NCBI GenBank assembly: GCA_001600175.1
Contig: BCJC01000003.1
Coordinates: 1,984,001-2,048,000 of the forward strand
Direction of reading: 5' to 3'
Origin: Erythrobasidium yunnanense
Taxonomy: Eukaryota; Basidiomycota; Cystobasidiomycetes; Erythrobasidiales; Erythrobasidiaceae
Length of the DNA stretch: 64,000 nucleotides
The notes below the pieces were generated by a model, which made no database searches, had not been told where the DNA came from, and was given only the letters and a program-made list of their open reading frames with translations. The translations under genes and the position numbers were made by a program. Within the stretch, counting starts at the first letter, position 1; every line of letters starts with the position of its first letter. Shown piece by piece: positions 1-11,907 of the stretch.

Positions 1-478
1 TTGCGGTTGTCGCTGTTCAAGAGGTGGGATGTAAGTGGATTGTACTGTAGTGAGCCGGCCTAGCGAACGTGGTATTTTGTTATGGAAAGAAGAGTCGCTA
101 AAGCGAAGAAGCCGGCGGGGGAAAGCAGAGCACAACATAACAAGCTTTACGAGTGCACCGTCTCTGAGTACTAGAAGAGCATATTACGACGCATAATGCA
201 CATATTAAACCGAAAGCTTGGCTTTTGGACTTCTTAAGCATCTCGAATGTACCCCTATTCCAGGAAGATATAGGAACTCTCGCAAGTATGTCAATCCAGT
301 CAGTGCATGAGCTGATACGAATTTCTGCCTCCCTCGAGAAAGTATGGTAAGCTTGCCAGCAAGATATATTGCAGTAGAATACGATGAAAGATAGCGCGTA
401 AACAGAAGACTGAAGGACTGCTGCGAAACCGATGGGACAGATGTACGAGGATGTAGAAGGTATTTGAATAGTGAATGA
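1..478. other. Left edge, no gene seen
   Basis: I see no convincing coding exon on either strand here. The stretch follows the stop codon of the minus-strand myosin light chain gene, so its right part is probably that gene's 3' UTR and terminator. No tRNA-like A/B boxes or repeats were noticed. Confidence 0.5.
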
Positions 479-1206
479 CTACGCGGCCATGATCTGCGAA
501 TGTATACCGATGATCAGCACCTGCATCAGGCTATCGAGAACGACGTATTGACGCACCTCTCTGACGAAGGCCTTGTAGTCTATACTTCCATCGTTGCCGA
601 CTTTGACACCAGCGAGCAATTCATCCACTTCTTGATCCGACAATTTCTCGCCCAAGCTCGTGAGGACGTATCTCAGTTCGCCCACGCCAATGTAGCCAGT
701 CTGGTCCTTGTCGAAGACTGCAAAGCCGCGAATGAACTCTTCTGTGTGAAGAGATGGGATAGGAAGTAGAGGTTGCGAGAGAGGAGAGAGGGAGAAGGTC
801 ATGGCGCGTGGTCAGTGACAACAACATGGGTCTCAAGCTGCCGTAGACGGGCGCACCTTCTGTACCAGCGCTCTTGAAACCATCAGGACGGTGTAGGATC
901 TGAGTAAACGAGTCGTAGTCGACTGCGCACACACAGAATCATCATCGACCATTGACGCGTTTCCTCCGAGACGGTCGCAAACTCACTGTCCTTTGGGCTG
1001 CTGCTTGCGAGTTCTGCTACTTCTGCCTGTGTAGGATTCTGTCCCAATGCTCTTAGGACATCCCCTAGCGATTCTCGAGGGATGCTGCCTGTCCCTCGTT
1101 TGTCGAACAGCGCAAAGGCTTCGCGGATCTCGGCGTCCTGGGACTGACAGAATACAGCATAGCAATGTTAGGAGTGTTATGCATTGTGTATAGACGCCCT
1201 TACCAT
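479..1206 (-). CDS. cdc4: Myosin essential light chain (Cdc4/Mlc1 type), EF-hand protein
   Basis: This is a calmodulin-superfamily light chain that binds the IQ motifs of type II and V myosins, and in fungi it works in the contractile ring and polarised transport. The spliced product is 141 residues, the same length as fission yeast Cdc4. The N-lobe EF-hand ([17 protein letters not shown]) and the C-lobe hand ([16 protein letters not shown], then VDELL and [12 protein letters not shown]) are both visible. The loops are degenerate, so most probably do not bind calcium, as is usual for essential light chains. I read five coding exons. The first contains only the ATG (1204-1206), followed by an intron at 1144-1203. 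The last codes for IMAA and a stop, and without that splice the reading frame would run into an unrelated tail. The gene is divergent from RSM7, whose start is 66 nt away. Identification is firm and internal boundaries are good. Confidence 0.88.
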
Positions 1207-1272
1207 CTTGTCTTGAATTCGTGATTGATGGATAGTCAAGGCTTGAATCAGCTTCAATAACCTCGAATAACA
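1207..1272. promoter_or_regulatory. Short bidirectional promoter/leader between cdc4 and RSM7
   Basis: Only 66 nt separate the start codons of the divergently transcribed myosin light chain and mitochondrial S7 genes. The two 5' leaders must therefore be very short or overlap. I see no clear TATA element. This is an inference from spacing, not from a recognised motif. Confidence 0.4.
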
Positions 1273-2099
1273 ATGTCTACATCCAGCTGTGTCTGTGCAT
1301 GCTTCAAGCGAGTCACAGCATCTACATCTACACGCCGAGCTGCATTCTACTCGACAGCTTCGACATCCAGCAACACTCCCCTACTCGACGCTTTTCGCAG
1401 CCAGGATGGACCGCTGCTATCAAACTTTGAGCATGTCCCAGAAGGACGTATGCGGCAGGGCATGTTGGCTACTCAGAAAATGGCAGCGCTGGCCGCTGGT
1501 GCTTCACCAGGTGAGGCCCGTCAAAAAAAGCCGACCATGCTGTTTGCAAGTACTGACCGATAGCATGTATGCAATGATTCACAGATAAGATAATGAGAGG
1601 GAACAAACCTGCTACGTCGGAAAGCGGCGGCTTACTGCACGAGAAGAAGACGTATGAAATCGCACCTCTTGAAGACCCCCTCATCGCATTCATGACGAAT
1701 CTCATGATGCGAGATGGCAAGAAAGCCACTGCTCGCAAGCACGTCTCCACTGTTCTCGAAACACTCCGCAAGAAATCCTCCTCTCCTCCTCTTCCCATCT
1801 TGAAAGAAGCGATAAGACTGGCGAGTCCGTATATCAGGGTAGCGCAGCAGAAGAACAGAGCAAAAAACGTCTCTGTGCCACTGTCGCTGGGTGAAAGACA
1901 GAGGGTACATAGAGCGATCAGATGGATACTAGATGCGTCGGATAAGAGGACGAACCCGAATGCGGGAGGAAGTAAAGTGTTTGGAGAAAGAGTAGCATTA
2001 GAGATTGAGGCGGTACTGAATGGCTCGAGCGAAGTGCTCAAGAAGAAGGAGCAGCTGCATACAATGGGAACTGTCAATCGAGCCAACGTGAAGAGGTAG
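1273..2099 (+). CDS. RSM7: Mitochondrial small-subunit ribosomal protein uS7m
   Basis: This protein is part of the mitochondrial 30S-like subunit, where S7 family members bind the 3' domain of the small rRNA near the decoding site. The product is 263 residues. The N-terminal ~40 residues are rich in Ser, Thr, Arg and Cys with few acidic residues, as expected of a mitochondrial presequence. The S7 core starts near residue 120 (DPLIAFMTNLMMRDGKKATA) and continues through RKKSSSPP, the RVAQQKNRAK stretch and the C-terminal AIRWILDASDKR region. One intron of only 35 nt (1550-1584, gtactg to ttcacag) joins the two open stretches in phase. The 3' end faces RPE1 with 78 nt between stop codons. Confidence 0.88.
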
Positions 2100-2177
2100 C
2101 GTTTTAACATCTCCGTAATGTTGTAATTATCATCTAGCATCTAGTTCTAATCGCTACAGCTTCGTTCGGGCAGATAG

Positions 2178-3266
2178 TCATTGCTGCTGCTGCTTGTTGG
2201 CAGGAGCGGGCCACACACTCCTTCCCTCGTCTACTGCTTTCCTAAGCTGCGCCATGACTTCTCTCGGCTGGGGTGCTCCGAAAACCGCTGTTCCTGCAAC
2301 TATCACATTGCTACCTGCATCCGCGCACGGCTTTATCGTCTTAGGCCCGACTCCGCCATCGACTTGGATGTCTATGCTTGGGAAGCGTGCTCGTAAATCA
2401 GAGACCTGCACATAACCCCACCTCTATCAGCGCGTGGTACTAAGTGAGATACAGTGAGGGGAAAAGCTAACTTTCGGCACACACTCCTCCATGAATTTCT
2501 GCCCACCCGCACCAGGATGTACAGTCATGACGAGCAGCATATCGGCTTTTGACCCGATTACATCTGTGATCGCAGTAGAAGGAGTTTGAGGAGAGATGGC
2601 GACGCCGCACTTCATGTTGTGCGAGTGGATCAGGTCAATCACTTCTAGCGCTTTCTCTGTTTGTTGCTAAGCTTCAGCGAGTGAGAAAGAAGTAGAGGGA
2701 AAGGAAGATGTACCTGCTCCAGTAGCTTCTAAGTGAAAAGTATAGGATTTGCCGCCTGCTTCAGCGACGTCTTTGACCCACTGTGTCCTTCATTATCAGC
2801 TCTTTTCCGTTGACGTGACGACATTCCAGCAGCTTACCCGCGCTGGATCAGACACCATCATATGACAGTCCATATAGCATCCAGTCACGCTAGCCGCAAC
2901 GCTCTTCAAGACGGGTGCGCCTGTCAAGCAAGAACGTCAGCTGGAGATTCAGGAAGAAGGAGGGGAAGAAGGAAGCAGATGTACCGATAGTGATATTAGG
3001 AACGAAGTGACTGAAGTGGGAACGGTCAGGCTTGCGAGCAAGATGTTATCGCTGAGCTACCCTACCCGTCCATTACGTCTGAACAGCAGCAGTATAGCAA
3101 CATCATCAGCTGTCAAGGGCAAGCATATATGATGCTATGGCGCCCGCGCACCCATATGCAGCCAGTCTGCTCCGTCCTTGATGATGCGCGTGCATTCTGC
3201 TGCAAGCTTGCCAAAGTCGCTGGCCAATACTGAGGGAGCTATCTTGGTAGCAGGAGTGTTACTCAT
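2178..3266 (-). CDS. RPE1: Ribulose-phosphate 3-epimerase
   Basis: The enzyme interconverts ribulose 5-phosphate and xylulose 5-phosphate in the cytosolic non-oxidative pentose phosphate pathway. The spliced product is about 238 residues, normal for this TIM-barrel family. Family landmarks are in order: [14 protein letters not shown] at the N terminus, DWLHMDVMDGHFVPNIT carrying active-site His and Asp, the metal-site [18 protein letters not shown] in the phosphate-binding loop, and [13 protein letters not shown] with the second catalytic Asp. I read seven exons. The second is a 13-nt microexon (3066-3078) coding for most of DVMDG, without which the catalytic loop is lost. The C-terminal tail ends in a short glutamine run. 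Start ATG is 3264-3266. Confidence 0.92.
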
Positions 3267-4799
3267 GGTGATCTGATCTTCAGACTGAGATGTAGGAATT
3301 GAGCAGGAACCAAGGTCAGCGTCATGGAAGTTGCAAGGGTCTTCTTTCGACGACAACTTCAAATGCTCTGATGCGTAAAGGAATAAAGGATACATTGCAC
3401 ACAGAAGAAGCTTCAACTACTGATGGAGAGATGGCCGCTTGTAACGAGCTATCGCAACCTCGCTCAGCCTGCGAATAAATTGGATTCCAGCTCTCCGTAT
3501 CATAGCCGTTCTACCAGAAACAATCACGCAAATCAGGACCCTACAACGAAAATGCATAACCCTCGTCGTCGTTGTCGTCGTCGAGCGAGATTGCCGGCTG
3601 AAACAGGCGACTCGCGTGTCTTCTGGTGCATTCGCAGGCCTGAACGTCGGAGTCCGCGTCCGGATCTCATCTCATCTTCATCTCATCTTCAAACAAGTCA
3701 TCTCATCTTGACTCCCGTCTCAAGCTAGTTGGTAGTCGTAGTATGGCTGTAAGCGGCCTATGTGTGGTCTCGGGATCCTCTCTACGACGAATACACACGA
3801 TGCTTTCGCGCACATTCGAAGATGAGCCGTTTCGGGTTGATAGTACATGACCGACCCGGATCTCAAACAGATCAACAAATCTCGTTCTCATCTCATCTCC
3901 TGCGTCAAGCTCCCGTCTCTGGCCTGACCGAGCAGGCCTCGATCCATGGCACCCTTTCTATGCATACTTAAACGCCGATTAATCATGTTGATAATTGTTC
4001 TCCATACAAACCAGCTTTCCTTCCGAGCAAGTTGTCCCTTTCTTCCTCCCTCGCAAGTCGGCGCTTGTAGATTAGATAGCGCCGTCTTACCAGTTAGGCA
4101 GCCTGCCTGGCTGGAGCAGCCCACTCCTCAACGGTCTCTCTCTCTCTGTTTCTTGTCGTCGTCAAGTCATACTCGCAAGACGACTCTTCTGCTCTGCAAG
4201 CCGGGCCAGATCTAGAGAGCCAGCTACAATCCGACGCAGGCAGGCTCGTACATCTCAGTCTTTCGTTCTTCAATCTCTTTTCCTCTTGATATACAATCAC
4301 TTTGGACAACCATCTCCTACGTACTCGCGTGTCTTCCGTGTTTGGGCGTCCATTTCTGAGATCAGATCAGGGGTGAAACGGTCCTAGCTCCTGGCGCCTC
4401 CCGAAACTCAACAGCATCACAGAGCGAACGATCGGAAGTTTCAGATCTCATTACTCGTGTCACCTGAATTCACCTGCCCTGGTCGGCCCATTCTAGCAGG
4501 CGGCATCAAAGGGACGGGACACAACATACATCGCCTTGGAAAAGTTCACCTCACCCGTCATCGTCCGCTCTCGCAACTCTTACGCCCATCTCCTCTTTGT
4601 GAACGCCTCGTCGCACGGAACAGAAGTCGCATTTCGCAAAGATCGCTCAGCTCGCTCTCAGCCGCCTCAGCTACTCTCATCCTCTGCTCTGTCCTCCAGC
4701 CATCAAGCCCCCATTGTCCCGCTCCTGCGTGTGACTGCACAGTCAGCCGTCAAGCGTCCGATACGATAGCTGCTGCAAACAAGTGCAGCCTTACCCATC
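3267..4799. other. Long leader/promoter region of the zinc-finger gene, with ATCTC-type repeats
   Basis: About 1.5 kb without a supported gene lies between two divergently read genes. It carries pyrimidine-rich blocks built from ATCTC/ATCTTC units at about 3665-3715 and again near 3885-3900, a short (TC)n run near 4134-4147, and generally C/T-rich sequence up to the start codon at 4800. Open frames here are short, Arg/Ser/Cys-rich and show no family resemblance. I take the region as promoter plus a long 5' UTR. Confidence 0.5.
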
Positions 4800-6553
4800 A
4801 TGTTCGCCCAGCTACTCCCACCTCTCCGCCAGCTGCAGGCTGCAGCCTCTTCCAGTGTGCGCGACAGTAAGTTTGGTCTCTACCATCCCCTCGAAGTCTA
4901 CCCACGCTAAAGTCGCCTTGTGTGCGGCTCGCAGGTATACCTACGCCTCCTCCTATCAGATCGTACAACGACGATGCCCAACCTCGCCAAGTCCGGCTTC
5001 CGAGTATACACTCGCTTGATCTGCTTCCTATGGGCGCACGAGCTCGTGCTAGGGGAAACATCAGCCAGGAGCACCACCCTGTTCCTGTCAAAGACGCTCA
5101 CGACTCTCTTCTTGGATCGCCAGAAGAAGTCAAGCCTAGAAACCTCACCGTCCCTACACCGGACAACTATGGACTGGACCATCGAACACCTCACAATGCA
5201 CGTCGAGCATATGGAGTCAGCCGACATCTGTCCATCAGCAGTTGCGCAAGCGACGCCATGGCCTTCGATCGTATGTCTCACGAGGGAGACGATGGCTACG
5301 ATTCTGCAGTCTCTGCTCCTGGACTGGCTTCTTCTTCTTCTTACATCTATGCTAGATCTGCCTATTCTTCACGACCAGCAACTCCCCTCGATGCGGATGT
5401 GGACGTCAAGCCAAGCGCGGGGAAGCTGGCTAGCTTGCTCAATCCAGAAGTTCCAGACTCTTTGTCTATTCTATCAGATGCAGCGAACGAATCTGCTCGA
5501 CGGGCAAGGGAAGAAGCACGCTATGAAGAGGAAAGGTACATGTCAAGGAGAAGGAACAGCGCTTTCGCTGCAATTAAGGGACACGAAGGATATAGTTATC
5601 GAGACGAACAGCATTATCTTCAAGCTCAAGAGCGGTATAGACAGCAGCCTGAGCTCCGCGCTCCCCAATATCAAGCTCGACACCGTTCGCTGTCAGATCA
5701 AGATCAGAGAGCATATGCCTCTTATGCCGCTCGAGCACATTCGCAACAGCGACCTATCTCTCCCAGAAGCCATCATGCGCAAAGACGCACTTCACCAAGC
5801 GGTCCTGGGCCTGCGTATCATCGTCCTCAGCCCTATCCTCCGAACTATCGATCTATGCAGCAGCGCCCTTCCCCGCCGCAACATCAGCGACGAGCTGTGT
5901 ATGAACGACACGACCAAGTCGTGCAGCTGAAAGCCTTCCCCGACTTCGATCGTTCTCTTGTTCATCGTGCATCGGGCCCTCGAGCTTCAGGCATCAGACA
6001 ATCTCCCCCAAACCCTCCTAAGCTACAACTACCGGATCTAGTCTCACAAAGAGCCAGTCAGGAAAGCCCTATGTCAAGGGCGCCGAAACAGCCTGGAACT
6101 ATTGCAGTAGGTCCCTTCCATTGGCAGCATAGTCTTCTGAATACAAGCTGATACACGTTCTCTTCTGTGCACAGTTGCGTTCGATCGACGATGCAGACAT
6201 GCCTTCTATAGATAGGCCCTTCGCATGCCCAGGCTGTGATCGTACCTTCACCCGCCGCTACGACCGGAATCGACATGCTCGCAAACATACTGGCGAGAAG
6301 CCCTATCCTTGCGGCAATCCAAATTGTACCGAAGGATATGGCAGACCGGATGCTCTACAGTGAGTCCATCAAAGCAATACGAGCTGGGATCGAGCTGATG
6401 ATGAGATTCTATCATGCCAGGCGCCACTATAGATCTCATCCAGAATGCGATGTCTTCCGAAATAACACTGCAAGAAGGACGAGTGTATCCTCCTCATCCG
6501 AAGGTGAACCGCGTAGAGAATCGCCAAAGCCAGACGGCATGATAGTCGACTGA
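4800..6553 (+). CDS. C2H2 zinc-finger protein, putative transcription factor
   Basis: This is a 518-residue protein with two adjacent C2H2 fingers near its C terminus: FACPGCDRTFTRRYDRNRH, a TGEKPY-type linker, then a second finger with CGNPNC and HYRSH. Upstream is a long disordered region rich in Ser, Pro, Gln, Arg and Tyr with an Arg/Glu-rich helix (about RRAREEARYEEERY). I read four exons, with introns at 4867-4934, 6107-6174 and 6360-6420. The last one falls inside the second finger, one residue before its first His, so correct splicing is needed to build it. The start at 4800 is chosen because the short first exon splices in phase. A nuclear DNA-binding role is inferred from the fingers, and the target is unknown. 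Confidence 0.8.
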
Positions 6554-6907
6554 AATCAAGACTATTCACTCTTTCCACACTCCACCTATTACTATTACTC
6601 CGTGCCGACCGGATAAAGAGATCTTAAACAGCGAACGGAGGCTACGCTACCTATTCTGAGTTAACCATGTACAAATGCAGCCTCAAGCAGGAGCAGTGAC
6701 ACAACCTTGGCTATCTTATTCCACGTCGATGTAACTGTAGCACTACGGTAAAGATTTTGAATCAACCACGGATGCGCGACGACCGCGTTCGGCTCAAGCT
6801 ACATCGCTGCTGACAAGGACACGCGCCGCCTTATGCTTGAGAGCAGGTCCAGGGCAGTCCGACTTCCAATGATCGCCTCAAGAGCTTTATCATGAAGTAT
6901 CGTGCAT
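6554..6907. other. Convergent intergenic region
   Basis: This lies between the 3' ends of the zinc-finger gene (+) and the FAD oxidoreductase gene (-). I see nothing coding and no repeat. It probably holds both 3' UTRs and terminators. Confidence 0.45.
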
Positions 6908-8344
6908 TTACAGATGGAAGGCATCAGCTGGACCACCACGTCTCTTCCAGACATCGTCGATGCCCATATCGAGTTTTCTGCGAGGGCAATCCTCAGCTAC
7001 GAAGACAACCTCGGCAGAAGGTAAGTATGCTCACCCATTATCCTGCATCTTGATCATAGGTTCTTCACCCTCCTTTGGATTCCGGAAGATGACGTTCTTT
7101 TCCTGTTCTCGCCATCAGCCATGTTGCTGTTGGACTGGTGTTGATACTCACGATGCCTAACGTCAAATGGATACCAGCGGGATCAAAGGCGTAGTTAAAA
7201 AGCGGCTTGCTATCGAGGATGTTCTGGATGTTACTAGCGACAATCTCCGCTTGGACCATTCCTCTACAAGTCTACCATCAGTCAAAAGCTTCCAAGGTAA
7301 ACGTAAGTATACCGCACGGTCTAGCTGCCTTAGGTGCGCCAGAGTGGGCGATATCTCCGACTACAAAGACGTTGGGCAGAGCGTCATCCACAATCTGCAT
7401 AGTCTTCTTGATGTTGATGAAGCCTGAAGCATCTATTGATTGTTTCGACAGTTCCTCAACGAGAGTCGACTGCGGGACTTGGCCAGTACAGACGATCTAG
7501 GTAGGAATGCTCTGAATCAGCTCTGATAGTCAGGTTCGATAGTGGGCCGGCCTACAGCAAAGTTTGCTGGGACCTTCTTTCCACTCTCCAGCTCAACATC
7601 GAATGTCCTTCCATCGGTCGGGAACCCGTCTTGAGGTACTTTCACTCTCGATCCTAGTTCCAGCTCTATTCCAAGTTCTTTCGCTCTCTCAGCGATGATA
7701 CTGTGTAGTCCTTCATGGAAACGATTCATGACTTTCTGCCTGCTGTGAACCAGCGTAACTGATTTGTCGGGGTAGACTTCCTTGATATCAGTTGCCATCT
7801 GTACGCCGACTGCACCTCCCCCGATAACGACAATTTTGTCACTCTGCTCAATCTGCTGAGCATGTTTCGTAAGGTATTCTACGCCATCTAGCTTCTCTGA
7901 GCCAGGTAAGGAACCCGGCGGGACCAGCTTCGTCCCAGTCGCAATCACGAGGAAGTCATAGGGCACTTGCTGGCTGTTGTTTCCATCAAGAGACACCTTC
8001 CTATCTAGATGAACGGCTTCTTTGGATAGATGGGTGACTCTCGCTTGGACGACACTTCCGCTTCCAGGAGGACTTGCAGCGAATGTACCAGGTGTATAAG
8101 GGATGAAAGCTTTGCGAACGTCGATGTTCTTAGTCGTCACTGCGAAGCGAGGGAAAGCGAAGAGATGTTGGAAGTGCGAGTTCTTCTCGATCAACAGCAC
8201 GCGAAAGCGCTGGTGAAACGCTTCAGCTAGGACTTGGGCAGTCTTGACGCCTGCGTAGCAGAGTCAGCTTCAAAGCTACCGCATGGGATGCTATCACGCA
8301 CCGACGTAGCTTCCGCCAATAACGACGATGTAAGGGAGCGGCAT
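6908..8344 (-). CDS. AIF/AMID-like FAD-dependent NAD(P)H oxidoreductase
   Basis: This is a pyridine-nucleotide-disulphide oxidoreductase of the AIF-M2/AMID/NDH-2-like group. The N terminus carries the FAD-binding Rossmann motif in YIVVIGGSYVGVKTAQVLAE. A second NAD(P)H-binding motif is IVVIGGGAVGVQMATDI, followed by the acidic strand end in TLVHSRQKVM. ATGTK and VFVVGDIAHS match the conserved ATG and GD motifs that close over FAD. The C-terminal KLDMGIDDVWKRRGG resembles the tail of fungal members of the family. Six exons fit. The terminal splice (6908-~6983) uses an acceptor ending cctcgcag, which places that tail in frame. No mitochondrial presequence or membrane segment is evident, and the cellular role is not shown. 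Confidence 0.78.
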
Positions 8345-8741
8345 TGCGTCTTGCTGATTGTTATTAGTTGGAGATGGCCAGAAGAATGCAGCAAGAATCG
8401 CAAGAGAACAAACGATCAAAGCTGTGAATAAGCTGCTGCGCATTCAAGAGGTGAATAATCAAGAAAACAGGCCAAATATGGGTGCCGTAGTTTTATCAGA
8501 TTAAGAGACGGACAGACCGGCGGAAATCATGTGGGTCCGGACAGACAAACTATACGATATGGAGTAGGAATATGAACAGGCGTACGTATTACTAAAGAAT
8601 TATGCTATCATGCGAATACAAGGTAGAGGGGCTATCTAGTACATGCTTCAGGAGACCCCCGCGACCGACATCGGCCTTTCACCAGAAGTACTGACCCTAC
8701 TACTGACGTACTAATATACAGCGTGTCCCACCGCAATGCCT
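8345..8741. other. Intergenic region, nothing recognised
   Basis: This lies between the start of the FAD oxidoreductase (-) and the end of the mannosyltransferase (-). It is A/T-richer than the neighbouring genes and probably contains the oxidoreductase promoter and the 3' UTR of the next gene. I see no supported ORF. Confidence 0.4.
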
Positions 8742-10751
8742 TTACGGAGCTACACGCAAGTACGAGTCAGCTACATGCTCTGTGAACAGGTCTCAGGGCC
8801 ACTCACCATGCAGCACAAACAGATTCGGCAACCCTACGATCCTCGCTCCCAACTTCTTCGCCAGTAACCCAAATGCCTCCGTCTCCAACTGATGATCAAA
8901 CACCCACGCCGGGAAGACAGCTCCCATTCTATGCGCTTCTGCCCTGACGAGCGCAGCTACGCCTCCTATTCCATCAAGCTCGATCTGGCGTCCGATATAT
9001 GCTGGTGAAGAGGTGTTGAGGCGCTGGTCTGTCTCATCGAGGATGTTGGCTGAGGAGAATATTTGGGGATGCTCGTCCACGTGTCGGGTGTGATAGCGGT
9101 AGGACGTCGACGAAGCTGATGACGAAGAGGAAGAAGATGAGCTGGAAGAGAGGGAATATGCAGACTCTAGGTCTGAAGGTAGGTAGGAAGTATATTGATC
9201 TGCAAGATGTAGCCTTTGCATATGCTGGAAGATGTTGCCCTCGATAAGCAACGCATCTTCTGCGAGTGTAGCTTTATGCCTCAGAGATTCAGGCGTTTCT
9301 GCCCAGTTATTCATGTCGAAGCCATGTAGAGAGCCATCAGGCCGCCTTTTCATCGCATTCGGGACGATGATGTCGTTTGGCGTTGCATCGTCTGGAGAAG
9401 CCACTTGTCGTGGCATTTTAGAGCTTGGAGGGTAGTAAGGCGATCCTCGAGCTTCTGGTCGCGAGTGGTCGTAGGAGGAAGAGGAGGAAGCAGCTGGGTC
9501 AGACATGCCAGCGCCGCCGTAGAGGAGCAGATCTTGGAAGAGTGTAGGTGCGAACTCTGAGATGTCGCTGTCGAGCCAGAGCACCCAGTCGACGGATGGC
9601 TCGAGGGTTGCTGTGAGGAGGTACGTCCGGGCACGTGCCATGACCGTCCTGTAGCGAAACCATCAGTATATTTCATAACAGGAGAAGTAGCGCGAAACCT
9701 ACCGCCGTTGCGCTTGTAATAGATAAGCATGCCTTGAGGCGCCTGAAGGCATCTCAACCTTGAAGTCCTTGTGCAGCAGAGAAACATGTCTGAACCTCCT
9801 TGCTTTATCGTTCATTCGCTCAGACACTAGGTTCCGTAAGACTTCTCCAGTATCGTCATCTTCATCACCTACTAGGAAGCCCAGCGAGGTGTTGGCTGAA
9901 GGATGGGTCATATTGTCGATGAGGTCGAAGAAGCGGGGAAGGTCTCCCGCTGCATTGCGAAGGGGAGCAAGGATGAGAAGGTGTAATTCATTTGAGGCTG
10001 CTGGAGTGTCGAAAGAAGATGCTGGGGATGCGTTGTCGAGTAAAGCTGGGATTTCTGGCGAAAAATCCTGGATGGTCACTGCGGGGTCGACAGTGAGGGA
10101 GGCGTGGGAGGTTGAGGATGCTAGCTGTTGCTGCGCGACCTGCGCAAGTGAAGGATCTGCGAGTGTGATAGGCCGCCGCGTCCATCCAGAGTCCTGTAGC
10201 GCTTTCTCGGAGTAGATAGGGGTCCGTTGGATGAGGCCAATGGCCAGTGCGATAATGCAGGCCAGGCCTATGAGCGCGAGCACCAGGAGAGCCACTTGTA
10301 TCACTACTATGAGTGCCCAGCACCAGCAGCTCCTACTGGAAGATTGCCTCCCGCTGTTGCTGGAATTGCTGCCGCTACTTCCTGGCCCAGGACTTGAGGA
10401 GGTTGAGATGGACTGCCTGGGGGAGAGCAGGGATGTTGATGGATTCAAGAAGATGTTGTACTTCTCCTTTATGCTGTCTATACTGGCTCCTCGCATACCC
10501 TGCGGCTCTGGGTGGTGAAGGGGGAGGTAGCCGTTTTCAGTCGCGCCGCCGTTGCTACCAGCTGCAGCGGGACCAGCGGAGACTGGAGTATACGAGTATG
10601 GCAGTCTTCTTGAGATGCTGTAGATGCTTTGGACGATGGATCTCAGCGAGCTGCTCCCGCTCCCGTCGTTGTTGGTGTTGTTGCGCCGGTCCCAGAGGGT
10701 CTGCTCGGAGTCTGAGCTCGACACGGACGACGAGCGCTTCACTGAAGCCAT
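8742..10751 (-). CDS. Anp1/Mnn9/Van1-family Golgi mannosyltransferase
   Basis: Members of this family extend the alpha-1,6-mannose backbone of N-glycan outer chains in the Golgi. The product is about 632 residues with type II topology: a Ser-rich cytosolic N terminus of about 140 residues, one membrane segment (ALIVVIQVALLVLALIGLAC) and a lumenal catalytic domain. Family blocks seen are LHLLILAPLRNAAGDLPRFF, TSLGFLVGDEDDDTGE, RARTYLLTATLEPSVDWVLW followed by LDSDI (the metal-binding DxD), DIIVPN, GFDMNNW, ELDGIGGVAALVRAEAHR and ARIVGLPNLFVLH. Intron 9649-9702 lies just before the RAR block. Long serine runs (near 9100-9150) interrupt the catalytic part and are absent from yeast homologues. 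The last few residues depend on a final intron and could end at 8742 or 8711. Confidence 0.85.
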
Positions 10752-11907
10752 CGTTGGGCGCTTCTACGACGTCGTTTCTATCGTTTTTTGCTGTTTTGGT
10801 TTTGTTGACCTTTTGCCTCGGTGAAGATGAAAAGCAAAGCTGGTCAATTTGTCGACAGTTTGGGCGGTGCAAGATAACGTAACAGAGACAAGAGGAATGA
10901 TGATATAAATGAACAGAACTAAACAAGCTAACGATCCAGAAAGCTCTCATTATGGCGACCGAAACAATCGTATGCTGCGTGCTCGGTCTCAGCACAGCAT
11001 TCCACGCTGGCAGCACATGAAACGCAGAACGTTTGATCACGAACTGCGCTGGCGGCTCTCACAGATCACAGATGAGAAGATGCTAATGGCCATACACTGC
11101 TACTGCTCCTCCAGCTGCAACCGCACTTTCGCAGTGCGAACATGCTGACTTTTCGGAATTGACAAGGTCGGGCCAATCTGGGTCAAATGAGCTGGACAAG
11201 CATTAAGCAGGCCGTCTCCATCTCCTAGTCCACCTGCCCGTCATGTGAACACTCTGCAAAGTCAAAATCACGTCAACAACTTGGCATGCATCCTTTCTGG
11301 GAAGACTGATGTCACAGTACCCTCTTCCTCGACTTCATCAGGACGATGCGAAAGAGTGCTGGATGGCATACACGAGCGCGTCTGAGTGCAAGCGACTTTG
11401 TACATCATTCCCACCTGCTATTCGAGGCGACCTGGGGCGAGGCAGCTTTTCCCAAAGACTGGCAAGAAGACGTCGGGACCGCCTCTGTGATCTGTATTCA
11501 GATGGGAGTGCTCTCACGGTCAAGTATATCTCTATATGAGCTCACGGCGTGCCGTACCTTCTGCTGACCGGCCCGCTGTCCCCATCATGTCTTCCAGAGG
11601 GGAAACCTCTGAAGAGACAAGAGAAAAGCATACAAGCATGATAACATCCATATCTACCTGATAGGGTAAGCATTGACCAAAACGACTGCCTTTGTCGGAG
11701 CCGTCGGCCTTGTCAGTCGGTGCTATGCTCAATGTCGAGCTTGGCGATTTGGCATCTGGCCACAAAAGAGCGATAGCCAGCATCTCCCTGTCTCTCTCCC
11801 CTCTATCTGCACGTCACATTGACAAGGTAAGTGCTGACTGGAGACGATGCTGGACTTTGTGAGCTAACGCTGTGCTTGTCCTAGAGCGACACCTCTGGCC
11901 TCTCACC
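10752..11907. other. Divergent intergenic region with a likely 5' UTR intron
   Basis: This is 1.2 kb between the mannosyltransferase (-) and the orphan gene (+). Open frames are short and unsupported. A well-formed intron (gtaagt near 11826, branch-like ctaac, acceptor ctag at about 11884) lies just before the orphan's ATG and probably belongs to its 5' UTR. Confidence 0.4.

Noticed and set aside
4920-5930. Long open frame of 336 residues on the plus strand
   Set aside because: It overlaps the zinc-finger gene exon in another frame. The zinc-finger frame is longer, continues through in-phase introns into two C2H2 fingers, and explains the region.
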